Source: Candidatus Aenigmatarchaeota archaeon (lineage in GTDB: Archaea > Aenigmatarchaeota > Aenigmatarchaeia > QMZP01 > QMZT01). From it: 41,744 bases of DNA. Positions 34,792 to 40,951 of the stretch are shown here, in pieces (the stretch's first letter is position 1; each line of letters starts with the position of its first letter). The notes under the pieces were generated by a model. It had not been told where the DNA came from, did no database searches, and saw only the letters and a list, made by a program, of their open reading frames with translations. The translations under genes and the position numbers were made by a program. The stretch spans positions 1 through 41,744 of the forward strand of contig JAFGDH010000036.1 of the NCBI GenBank assembly GCA_016932215.1, in the 5' to 3' direction.

Positions 34792-37347
34792 ATGGAAAAA
34801 GCCATTCTCGTTTTTATCTTTGCTTTTTTGTTAATTCTGTTAGCAAATACATCCTGCGCCGAAGAAATAATTTTTGTCAGAGATGCCGCGGGAAAACTTT
34901 CCCAGTCACAGGTGAGTGAACTGGAAAAAACACTTAAAAATTTTCATGAGGATTACGGCTACCATGTTCATCTCTACATTTCCGGGAGGACGTACGAGAG
35001 TGAACAAAAATTCAGGGAGTTCGGGGAGTTCGCATTCGAATACGACGGGCTGAAAAATAACATCCCGGCAGGCGGGAAAAATTATAACATCCTCGTTCTT
35101 TATTCGGAGAATGTCGGCGGGAGGCCGGTGATATATTATGTTTACGACAAGAGCACCGGGTGCGACATATTCTCTTCCTACATCGACAATTACATACAGG
35201 GTTCAGGCAGCCTCAGCGCAAACATACAGTCGAGCGATTTCAAGAACATAGTGAACAACGCAATAAAGACCATACAGACGATAATCAAGACCGCGGGTTA
35301 TGAATGCAGGGTAAATCTGTGTGATGATATAAATAACGGAATGGACCCGAGATACCCCAATTACGAGTGCGGTATTGTCGGCGGATCAAGCGTTTATCGA
35401 TGCTATTCCAATACCGGTGACATGATATATTGTTACCATGGCGAAACCTATTCTCCTCCTGTGAATAATGAAGTACCTCCTCCTGAAACTGGTACAAATA
35501 ATCCCGGGAACGATGATTTCACAACAAATGCGGGAAGCTATTACACTGCCGAAAACTCTAGAAACATGTACAAATACACCGACAAGACCGTTTTCATCGT
35601 TTCTGACGAGAAGTGGGAGGATGTTATCAGTCTTCTTCCTTTAACGATATGGAAAAGAGGAAACGAGAAATGCAACTCGGTTTATTACGGTTCTGAAAAA
35701 TGCGCATATCCGCTGCTGATTTACCACAAGGAGATCGCCGGGCAGGATGCGGATTCGATTCTCGATTTCCTGGACCAGTATGGCGCGGATTACGTCAGGG
35801 TAGTGGGATTCGTTCCGGATTACTTCAAGAGGGAGATACTAAAAAGAGTGAATAAGGGTAGCTACCTCGACACCAATAACTATCTTTCCTTCTGGTACAC
35901 CAGAAACAAGATAGTCTTGACCGAAAGGGATTATAAGACAGCAATGCTCGCGGCTGTTCTGGCTTCGAGGGAGAATGCCCCTCTGGTTTTCACGGACGAT
36001 CCTAATGTGTATAAAATCATAACGTATGCCGATGTTATAGTTGTCGGGAAGAACCACGGACTGGACAGGGAAAAATTCATCGAAAGCAAAGCCAAAGTGC
36101 TTGCTTACTACACATTTGAGCAGCTGCGTGACAAGATGATCTCGGAAACGGACAAGATAATCCTGCTTAATCCGAATGACATTAATAACGAATACTGCGA
36201 GAACCTGAGATTCGATCCGGAGCATTCACCCAAAATATCAAACATTTATTGCCATGATTCACTCGCTGCTCCTTACCTGGCTGTGGCCAAAGATGAGGCC
36301 ATAGCGTTCACTGAAGTGGAGGCTTTCAGCTATGGGATAGACGAAAGGAAAATTGATATTTTCAATTACAACAACCCCGATAAACTATGCAATACGAGGA
36401 ACAATGAACTGGATAAAAAACTAGATGAAAACGCATATCAGGTTAAGTATGATCTGAAAAAACAGGCAAATAATTTCAACTATCTTACGGTTATATCCTC
36501 CCCGAGGGGAATACCACTTAGCAAGAAATCCATGTGTCATCCGTCTCAGGGAGATATATATGATGTAAGGATTTCGTTCGACAAGCTGTTCGTTGATAAG
36601 AATAATGACTGGATTGAGGAAAACCCGGTGGGAAGGATATTCGGCGTAACAGTATCCGATACGTCTTCATATATCGCAAGGGACGTTTTTTATAAGAAAA
36701 TACAAGCATATGTCCCTGCCAACATGGTTTTTATAGCTCATTCTCTTTTTTCCGATCAGAAGAATGTCCCTGTAATTACATATAACGCGATTAAGGCCGG
36801 TTATAATGCCGAATGCTATATTTCTGACTATGGTTATAATGCCGATAATGTCTGCTTAATTGGTGTAAAACCGGATCCATACGTTTATGCAAGCAAAAAC
36901 TTCATAACCTTTGATGATCATGGCGATACTGATCAATGGTGTTTGACTCTGAATGTCAATGAACTCAGGAATATACCTAAACTTGATTTGCCCTTTGTTT
37001 TTGCGAACGCCTGCCAGACGCTTAATTATTACCAGTCTTACGGTGGAAACCTTATCGGGGTGAATTTCTTAAGGAAAGGAGCTCTTGCTTACATCGGCGG
37101 ATTGGGGGTTGTTTACAGCTCGATCTATCCCCCGTTAACCATTAAACATCTGAAAATTATGATGGAAGATGACTTTTCCATCGGGGAATCCTTTTACGTG
37201 AATAACAACGAGATTAACGATAATTACCTGTCAGTCTATTCCACGGACCCGTCCAAACAATATATAATTCTGGGTGACCCTACCATAATAATTGACAAAA
37301 TCCAGAGTTTTGATATAGTCAAGCCATATGGGAGGACATTAGCATGA
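34792..37347 (+). CDS. Secreted gingipain/caspase-like (C25-type) protein, module B
   Basis: 851 residues: signal peptide (MEKAILVFIFAFLLILLANTSC), then a TPM-like domain (about 28-170; DAAGKLSQSQVSELEKTLKNF ... YNILVLYSENVGG), a linker, and a long region matching module A: ENAPLVFTDDPN, LNPNDINNEYC ... YCHDSLAAPYLAVAKDEA, a C25-like core (LTVISSPRGIPLS, VGRIFGVTVSDTSSYI) and a putative His710-Cys741 dyad (FDDHGDTDQ, NACQTLNYY). The His-to-Cys spacing is 31 residues, the same as in module A. It is shorter than the module A protein, lacking the N-terminal repeats and dockerin-like loops. Its stop overlaps the start of the next gene (ATGA). Peptidase activity is inferred from the motif pair only. 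Confidence 0.85.
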   Translation: MEKAILVFIFAFLLILLANTSCAEEIIFVRDAAGKLSQSQVSELEKTLKNFHEDYGYHVHLYISGRTYESEQKFREFGEFAFEYDGLKNNIPAGGKNYNILVLYSENVGGRPVIYYVYDKSTGCDIFSSYIDNYIQGSGSLSANIQSSDFKNIVNNAIKTIQTIIKTAGYECRVNLCDDINNGMDPRYPNYECGIVGGSSVYRCYSNTGDMIYCYHGETYSPPVNNEVPPPETGTNNPGNDDFTTNAGSYYTAENSRNMYKYTDKTVFIVSDEKWEDVISLLPLTIWKRGNEKCNSVYYGSEKCAYPLLIYHKEIAGQDADSILDFLDQYGADYVRVVGFVPDYFKREILKRVNKGSYLDTNNYLSFWYTRNKIVLTERDYKTAMLAAVLASRENAPLVFTDDPNVYKIITYADVIVVGKNHGLDREKFIESKAKVLAYYTFEQLRDKMISETDKIILLNPNDINNEYCENLRFDPEHSPKISNIYCHDSLAAPYLAVAKDEAIAFTEVEAFSYGIDERKIDIFNYNNPDKLCNTRNNELDKKLDENAYQVKYDLKKQANNFNYLTVISSPRGIPLSKKSMCHPSQGDIYDVRISFDKLFVDKNNDWIEENPVGRIFGVTVSDTSSYIARDVFYKKIQAYVPANMVFIAHSLFSDQKNVPVITYNAIKAGYNAECYISDYGYNADNVCLIGVKPDPYVYASKNFITFDDHGDTDQWCLTLNVNELRNIPKLDLPFVFANACQTLNYYQSYGGNLIGVNFLRKGALAYIGGLGVVYSSIYPPLTIKHLKIMMEDDFSIGESFYVNNNEINDNYLSVYSTDPSKQYIILGDPTIIIDKIQSFDIVKPYGRTLA

Positions 37348-38201
37348 AAACCAAATTCGTAATCATATCTTTCTTGATGGTTTTTTTGTTTTCTTCCTTT
37401 ATTGCAAGCGCAGGAATGATAGATATCGATGAAATCAGCGGTACATACTATCCGGGAGATTCTGTAAACCTTTCCGTGAGCATAACCAACGAATACAACG
37501 AAACCAAGTCTTTCCTGGTCGAGACTTTTGTGATTTATCCTCGTACTCCCCCGAAACCTTCTTTGAAATCTTTTGAAATAGTAAGCGGAAAAACAATCTT
37601 TTTCAATGAAAATTTCATTGTCCATGAAACTATTGACTCGGGGGAATATTTTTATCAGGTCATGGTTTTCGACAACGAAACGGAAGCGGAAAGAAAGAAC
37701 GTGTCTTTCAGAGTTTCCGGGACCTTGGACACATTCGACGACATTTACGCAAGGACATGTTCCGACCTTGAATGTGATGGAGTGCAGACCGTATTCTTGG
37801 TGGGTGAAAAGGCATATCTGGAGGTCTTCAATTCAGAAGACGCGGAACTTGCGGGTGATGTCATTTATCCGACCGGACACAATAACGGTCTCTCTTTCAC
37901 CGGAGGATTCGCCATGATCGATATTGATCCACCTGGGGATTATATTGTCAACATAACGGCATCCAAGGATGGATACAAAACCAAATCATGGCTAAATATG
38001 TTTTCTGTTATGAACGAGGAACCAGAATTTATTAATGACAATGTCTGCGCTCCTGACGGGAAGTGCAGTGGCGAGGAGAATCATCAGAACTGCCCGCAGG
38101 ACTGCCTGCCTGCGGAAGGGAAAGAATACTATTACATTATCGGTATTATTGTTTTGATTATAGTCGCAGCATCTGCGTTTGTGATTAAAAAATTCAGGTA
38201 A
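37344..38201 (+). CDS. Membrane-anchored partner protein of C25-like module B
   Basis: 285 residues: signal peptide (FVIISFLMVFLFSSFIASAG), Ig-like region, CSDLECDGVQ motif, ELAGDVIYPTG ... GDYIVNITASKDGYKTKSW, a Cys cluster (CAPDGKCSGEENHQNCPQDC) and a C-terminal span (YIIGIIVLIIVAASAFVIKKF). It aligns along most of its length with the protein at 24326, though the gene order relative to the protease is reversed. It overlaps the upstream gene by 4 nt, so it is translationally coupled. Confidence 0.85.
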   Translation: MKTKFVIISFLMVFLFSSFIASAGMIDIDEISGTYYPGDSVNLSVSITNEYNETKSFLVETFVIYPRTPPKPSLKSFEIVSGKTIFFNENFIVHETIDSGEYFYQVMVFDNETEAERKNVSFRVSGTLDTFDDIYARTCSDLECDGVQTVFLVGEKAYLEVFNSEDAELAGDVIYPTGHNNGLSFTGGFAMIDIDPPGDYIVNITASKDGYKTKSWLNMFSVMNEEPEFINDNVCAPDGKCSGEENHQNCPQDCLPAEGKEYYYIIGIIVLIIVAASAFVIKKFR

Positions 38202-38597
38202 TTATTTTACATACCCTTCCCGTATCAATGCAGGCAGTATCCTGTTCCTGACTATCGGGGAGAGCTTGGAAGGATTTGTTTTGCTGTCAATCCAGAATAT
38301 CTTTTCAATCTCTCTGGAAGGTTTCGGGTTGCCTTTTATCCTTCCTAAATACATTTCTATCCTTACCGTCTCATTTCCGCTTTCCGCCGTTACATCTTCG
38401 AAAGTCCCGAACAATTCGATGGACTCCATTTCTATTTTAGTTCCGAGTTCCTCCATTATCTCCCTTTCAATGCATTCTATATTGTTTTCCCCCTTCTCAG
38501 GTTTCCCCCCGGGGGTTATCAGGAGATCGACTCCTTTTTTCTTTACCAGAAGAAGCTTTCCGTCCCTTATCACGGCAAGCCCGTGCTTGAATATCAT
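38202..38597 (-). CDS. Nudix hydrolase
   Basis: 131 residues with a full Nudix box (GGKPEKGENNIECIEREIMEELGT; GxxxxxE(x7)REUxEExG pattern), which binds metal and cleaves nucleoside diphosphate-linked substrates. It starts directly after the stop of the SAMP-like gene (TAG-ATG, no gap), so they are co-translated. The substrate cannot be told; a housecleaning role on modified nucleotides or a cofactor is possible. Confidence 0.92.
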   Translation of the reverse strand: MIFKHGLAVIRDGKLLLVKKKGVDLLITPGGKPEKGENNIECIEREIMEELGTKIEMESIELFGTFEDVTAESGNETVRIEMYLGRIKGNPKPSREIEKIFWIDSKTNPSKLSPIVRNRILPALIREGYVK

Positions 38598-38795
38598 CTA
38601 CCCACCGGATATGATCCTTATCAGCTCAATCTCGTCGTTTTCCCTTATTTTTTCATCCTCCGTTATAATTTCTTTTCCCCTTTTCACCAGGACCGTTTCG
38701 GGATTCACTTTCATCTCTTTCAGAAGATCATTTACGGTTTTCCCTTTCATTTTAAGATTTTCCCTTTTCCCAAGATATTTCACGGAAACAGTCAT
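38598..38795 (-). CDS. Ubiquitin-like small modifier / sulfur carrier (SAMP/MoaD/TtuB-like)
   Basis: 65 residues with a beta-grasp pattern and a C-terminal IISGG, the diglycine needed for adenylation by an E1-like enzyme (UbaA/MoeB). Members act as protein modifiers (SAMPs) or sulfur carriers for tRNA thiolation and molybdopterin. The tRNA thiolase at 22938 is a possible user. No E1-like enzyme is seen in the window. A TATA-like TTTATATTA lies shortly upstream of the ATG. Confidence 0.88.
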   Translation of the reverse strand: MTVSVKYLGKRENLKMKGKTVNDLLKEMKVNPETVLVKRGKEIITEDEKIRENDEIELIRIISGG

Positions 38796-38836
38796 ACTTA
38801 AATTTAATATAAAACACTAAATAAAGTAATTGCAGT

Positions 38837-38869
38837 ATGATGACATTAACCGAGTGAACCAGTCATCAT
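38837..38869 (+). repeat. Perfect 8-bp inverted repeat upstream of tRNA-Ser
   Basis: ATGATGAC (38837-38844) and GTCATCAT (38862-38869) can pair around a 17-nt loop. A TATA-like TTAATATAAAAC at 38804-38815 would start transcription near 38835, so the hairpin could form the 5' leader of the tRNA-Ser precursor. Confidence 0.55.
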
Positions 38870-38919
38870 TCGAAACATATGCCGGGATGGCCGAGCCAGG
38901 TCAAGGCGATGGACTCGAA

Positions 38920-38955
38920 TGGATGTGAAGAGGGTAACCAATGACTTCACGGGAC
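38920..38955 (+). other. Intron 1 of tRNA-Ser (anticodon loop, 37/38)
   Basis: 36 nt at the canonical place. Exon CTCG (32-35) can pair with intron CGGG (38950-38953). The inner stem TGAAG/CTTCA (or GTGAAG/CTTCAC) closes the intron. The 5' bulge is larger than 3 nt, so this is a relaxed motif. It shares ATGACTTCACG with the tRNA-Glu intron 2. Confidence 0.75.
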
Positions 38956-38970
38956 ATCCATTGGGCGTAA

Positions 38971-39011
38971 ACAACGAAAGAAACAGACCGTGTCTGTTTC
39001 GGTTGGCGCGT
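38971..39011 (+). other. Intron 2 of tRNA-Ser (variable-arm loop)
   Basis: 41 nt. Central helix GCGT (38965-38968) with GCGC (39006-39009), bulges AA|A and GT|G, then CAAC/GTTG, then a 9-bp hairpin GAAACAGAC/GTCTGTTTC (38980-38988 and 38992-39000). Removal leaves a GTAA tetraloop on a GGGC/GCCC variable stem. Confidence 0.82.
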
Positions 39012-39028
39012 GCCCGCGCAGGTTCGAA

Positions 39029-39066
39029 AAGCGTATGAAACAGATTTCATCTGTTTCCGTCGAAAT
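39029..39066 (+). other. Intron 3 of tRNA-Ser (T loop, 59/60)
   Basis: 38 nt. Central helix TTCG (54-57) with CGAA (39061-39064), bulges AA|A and AT|T, and an 8-bp hairpin GAAACAGA/TCTGTTTC (39037-39044 and 39050-39057). Removal gives the normal T loop TTCGAAT. Confidence 0.86.
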
Positions 39067-39080
39067 TCCTGCTCCCGGCG

Positions 39081-39092
39081 CTTCTTTTTTTC
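39081..39092 (+). terminator. Oligo-T terminator after tRNA-Ser
   Basis: Eight T residues in a row (39084-39091) directly after the tRNA 3' end, typical of archaeal transcription termination. Confidence 0.6.
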
Positions 39093-39104
39093 AGAATAAG
39101 AAAT

Positions 39105-39746
39105 CTAATAGTTGGTTTCCCCTGTTCCGCAGTTCACTTCGTGGTCACCTTCGTCCGCGCAGAAAATCTCGTTCCCCTCGACATCGAAACTTCTGGTTTT
39201 CTTTGAAAGAATGTCGGATACGCTGCAGCACACCCCTCTGACAGTGTTCCTTACAAGTGACCTGTAATTGTTCATTTTCGTTTCAATATCATCCGTCAGG
39301 TTCATGACTTCCCCAGAACAAGTGTTGAAATCGTTTTTTAGCCTGTCTTCCCTGTCCGTGCAGTCGATAAGATTGTTTTTGGTGTTGACCAGATCCGTTT
39401 CGAGGTTGCCGGATTTTTCCCTTTCATTTGCCAGTTCGGTATTTTTTACCTCTATTTCGCTGGTCAGAGAAGCAACTTTACTCTGTAAATCCTGAAGGCT
39501 TTTTCCCAGGTCGTTTACCCTCGTTTCAAGCCCTCCGGTGTAAATCATGTTTCCGGTCCAGCTGTTTGCCAGAGAAAAACCGACTACCGCTATGACAATA
39601 ACGGCGATGAAGGTGATAGCCCTTCTCCCCCCGAATCCGCCGGATGATTGCTGGTAGCTGTACGACGGTTTTTTCTTGCCCTGTGTAGCGGTCAGAATAA
39701 CCTTAATGAGCTTTCCAAGGTCTCCACCCTTGTCATCCTCACCCAT
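39105..39746 (-). CDS. Membrane-anchored coiled-coil protein with Cys-rich C-terminus
   Basis: 213 residues. Cytoplasmic Gly/Ser/Tyr-rich start (about 45 residues), one membrane span (AITFIAVIVIAVVGFSLA, about 46-63), then a heptad-like coiled coil (about 73-165) and a C-terminal part with VCCSV, IFCADEG and NCGTG cysteines. The topology suggests an extracellular coiled coil and disulfides. No family recognised. Its promoter carries an inverted repeat around the TATA region (39761-39781). Confidence 0.8.
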   Translation of the reverse strand: MGEDDKGGDLGKLIKVILTATQGKKKPSYSYQQSSGGFGGRRAITFIAVIVIAVVGFSLANSWTGNMIYTGGLETRVNDLGKSLQDLQSKVASLTSEIEVKNTELANEREKSGNLETDLVNTKNNLIDCTDREDRLKNDFNTCSGEVMNLTDDIETKMNNYRSLVRNTVRGVCCSVSDILSKKTRSFDVEGNEIFCADEGDHEVNCGTGETNY

Positions 39747-39760
39747 ATTGAATATTTGTG

Positions 39761-39781
39761 AACAAGTGTTAAATACTTGTT
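39761..39781 (-). promoter_or_regulatory. Inverted repeat over the TATA region of the coiled-coil gene
   Basis: AACAAGT (39761-39767) and ACTTGTT (39775-39781) are 7-bp arms around GTTAAAT. Read on the minus strand, TATTTAACA lies about 27-30 nt before the ATG at 39746, so the repeat covers the likely TATA box. It could be an operator. Confidence 0.45.
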
Positions 39782-39853
39782 TTCCGGCCGTGAAACCTTA
39801 AAAATACTTGCCGTAAATTATTAGCATAAACGTTTGAAGCGGACAATGCCTCA

Positions 39854-39926
39854 GGGCTCGTGGTCTAGTGGCTATGACGTCGCCCTCACACGGCGAAGAT
39901 CGAGAGTTCAATTCTCTCCGAGCCCA
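39854..39926 (+). tRNA. tRNA-Val(CAC)
   Basis: 73 nt. Acceptor GGGCTCG/CGAGCCC with discriminator A, anticodon stem TCGCC/GGCGA and loop CTCACAC with anticodon CAC (39887-39889), T arm GAGAG-TTCAATT-CTCTC. No intron. CCA is not encoded. A TATA-like GTAAATTATTA lies about 35 nt upstream. Confidence 0.95.
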
Positions 39927-39968
39927 TGAAACGCATTTAAAAGTGAAATAGAATATAACTAACTATCT

Positions 39969-40042
39969 GGGCCGGTAGTCTAGTTGGTTATGACGTCGCC
40001 TTGACGTGGCGGAGGTCGCCGGTTCGAATCCGGCTCGGCCCA
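39969..40042 (+). tRNA. tRNA-Val(GAC)
   Basis: 74 nt. Acceptor GGGCCGG/TCGGCCC (one G-U pair), anticodon loop TTGACGT with anticodon GAC (40003-40005), T arm GCCGG-TTCGAAT-CCGGC. No intron, CCA not encoded. A TATA-like CATTTAAAAG at 39934-39943 fits. Confidence 0.95.
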
Positions 40043-40105
40043 TCATTTCTCGAAACGGGCGACAGCTTTTACTGGTTTATTCAGGCTGTCATTCAAAATT
40101 TAATA

Positions 40106-40115
40106 TTTATAAAAC
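40106..40115 (+). promoter_or_regulatory. TATA box of tRNA-Glu
   Basis: TTTATAAAAC lies about 26-30 nt before the tRNA 5' end at 40141, the usual archaeal spacing. Confidence 0.6.
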
Positions 40116-40162
40116 AAATATCACCATTAAATCTAATATTGCCCCTGTAGTCTAGCGGCCAA

Positions 40163-40194
40163 TGTTTTCACCGCAATCGCGGTAAAACGGATAA
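40163..40194 (+). other. Intron 1 of tRNA-Glu (D loop)
   Basis: 32 nt with a hairpin GTTTT-C-ACCGC / GCGGT-AAAAC (40164-40174 and 40179-40188, loop AATC). Central helix GGCC with GGAT is imperfect (one G-A mismatch), so this is a relaxed motif and the exact boundary may shift by 2 nt because both ends carry AA. Confidence 0.7.
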
Positions 40195-40210
40195 GGATTC
40201 CGGCCTTTCG

Positions 40211-40259
40211 AGTAACTCTCGAAAGAGAGGAGGCTTAAAGCCTATGACTTCACGAAGAA
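40211..40259 (+). other. Intron 2 of tRNA-Glu (anticodon loop, 37/38)
   Basis: 49 nt at the canonical place. Central helix CTTT (32-35) with GAAG (40254-40257), bulges CG|A and AA|A. Inside are a CTCTC-GAAA-GAGAG hairpin with a GNRA loop and a second AGGCTT/AAGCCT stem. It shares ATGACTTCACG (40244-40254) with tRNA-Ser intron 1. Confidence 0.8.
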
Positions 40260-40280
40260 AGCCGGTGACCCGGGTTCAAA

Positions 40281-40318
40281 AGCGTATGAAGCAGATTTCA
40301 TCTGCTTCTGGCTGAAAT
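40281..40318 (+). other. Intron 3 of tRNA-Glu (T loop, 59/60)
   Basis: 38 nt. Central helix TTCA (54-57) with TGAA (40313-40316), bulges AA|A and AT|T, and an 8-bp hairpin GAAGCAGA/TCTGCTTC. It gives T loop TTCAAAT on removal. Confidence 0.86.
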
Positions 40319-40434
40319 TCCCGGCGGGGGCACTCATTTCTTTTTCATGTGTTAATTTTTAAACACGACGTTCCATATATTAAGTTATAAAAACGATGGA
40401 CAAAAAACGAGACATGCTGCCATCGAATCAAAAT

Positions 40435-40442
40435 AGGAGTGA
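40435..40442 (+). promoter_or_regulatory. Shine-Dalgarno of the acidic zinc-ribbon gene
   Basis: AGGAGTGA lies 4 nt before the ATG at 40447. It favours that ATG over the one 17 codons upstream (40396). Confidence 0.65.
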
Positions 40443-40446
40443 TTTA

Positions 40447-40896
40447 ATGAAAGAAGAAAAAATTATTGAGGAAGAACAGAAAGACGAAATGGAGACTCAG
40501 GAGGAACAGGATTCTGAAGAAGAGGTTTCAGAGGAACCAGCAGAGGACGTTGATGAAGAAAAAACCGAAGATGGTTCCGAAGAGACAGCTGAAGAAGAGC
40601 CTGCGGATGAGCCAGAAGAAGACACCGAGGACAATGAAGAAGATGGGCCTGCAGACAAATCAGCTGAAGAGGATTCGGAAGAACCTGAAGATGAGGCAAC
40701 CGAGGAAGAACCTGAAGAGGACGCCGAGGAAACTCAGGAAACCGAGGGTGAAACGAAGGATAAATTCGGAAGAACACTCTACAACACAAAATGCACTGAA
40801 TGCGGCAAAATGACTCAGGTTCCTTTCAAACCAAGTGATGGAAGACCCGTTTACTGCAGGGATTGCTTCATGAAGCACAGACCGAGGCGCTTTTAA
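40447..40896 (+). CDS. Acidic protein with C-terminal CxxC...CxxC zinc ribbon
   Basis: 149 residues from the ATG at 40447 (166 if the ATG at 40396 is used). The first about 105 residues are almost pure Glu/Asp/Ala/Pro/Thr. The C-terminal 40 residues form a small zinc ribbon: TKCTECGKMTQVPFKPSDGR then VYCRDCFMKHRPRRF. This ribbon type (C-x2-C ... F.P..GRPVYC.DC) recurs in small archaeal and bacterial nucleic-acid-linked proteins; its exact function is not known to me. The acidic tail may mimic nucleic acid or act as an interaction arm. It is convergent with the DEAD-box helicase gene. Confidence 0.85.
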   Translation: MKEEKIIEEEQKDEMETQEEQDSEEEVSEEPAEDVDEEKTEDGSEETAEEEPADEPEEDTEDNEEDGPADKSAEEDSEEPEDEATEEEPEEDAEETQETEGETKDKFGRTLYNTKCTECGKMTQVPFKPSDGRPVYCRDCFMKHRPRRF

Positions 40897-40928
40897 AACG
40901 AGCGTTAAGAACCGTAAAGGCGTCTTTC

Positions 40929-40946
40929 CCTTTGTTTTTTATTTTT
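40929..40946 (+). terminator. T-rich terminator after the zinc-ribbon gene
   Basis: Runs of T (TTTGTTTTTTATTTTT) directly after the stop fit an archaeal oligo-T terminator. The run lies in the short gap before the convergent helicase gene. Confidence 0.5.
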
Positions 40947-40951
40947 CAAAA

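Larger units (their letters stand above)
38881..39080 (+). tRNA. tRNA-Ser(CGA) with three introns
   Basis: The acceptor arms GCCGGGA (38881-38887) and TCCCGGC (39073-39079), discriminator G 39080, D-arm, T stem GCAGG/CCTGC and anticodon CGA (38916-38918) are clear. Read straight through, the gene is 200 nt. Removing three inserts gives an 85-nt class II tRNA with anticodon loop CTCGAAA, a variable arm GGGC-GTAA-GCCC and T loop TTCGAAT. The inserts are at 37/38 (36 nt), in the variable-arm loop (41 nt) and at 59/60 in the T loop (38 nt). The last two have 4-bp central helices with 3-nt bulges as expected for the archaeal splicing endonuclease. CCA is not encoded. An oligo-T run follows. Confidence 0.9.
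40141..40332 (+). tRNA. tRNA-Glu(TTC) with three introns
   Basis: Acceptor GCCCCTG (40141-40147) pairs with CGGGGGC (40325-40331); discriminator A 40332. Anticodon stem CCGGC/GCCGG and anticodon TTC (40207-40209). T stem CCGGG/CCCGG. The gene is 192 nt; removing a D-loop insert (32 nt), a 37/38 insert (49 nt) and a T-loop insert (38 nt) leaves a 73-nt tRNA with T loop TTCAAAT and D loop AGCGGCCAA. CCA is not encoded. The T-loop intron is nearly identical to that in tRNA-Ser. Confidence 0.9.

Noticed and set aside
38837-38880. Box C/D sRNA (TGATGA C box)
   Set aside because: A C box-like ATGATGA exists but I find no CTGA D box at a proper distance; a hairpin explains the symmetry.
40141-40332. 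tRNA-Glu as a pseudogene
   Set aside because: All stems pair once three inserts are removed, and two of the inserts have good splicing motifs.
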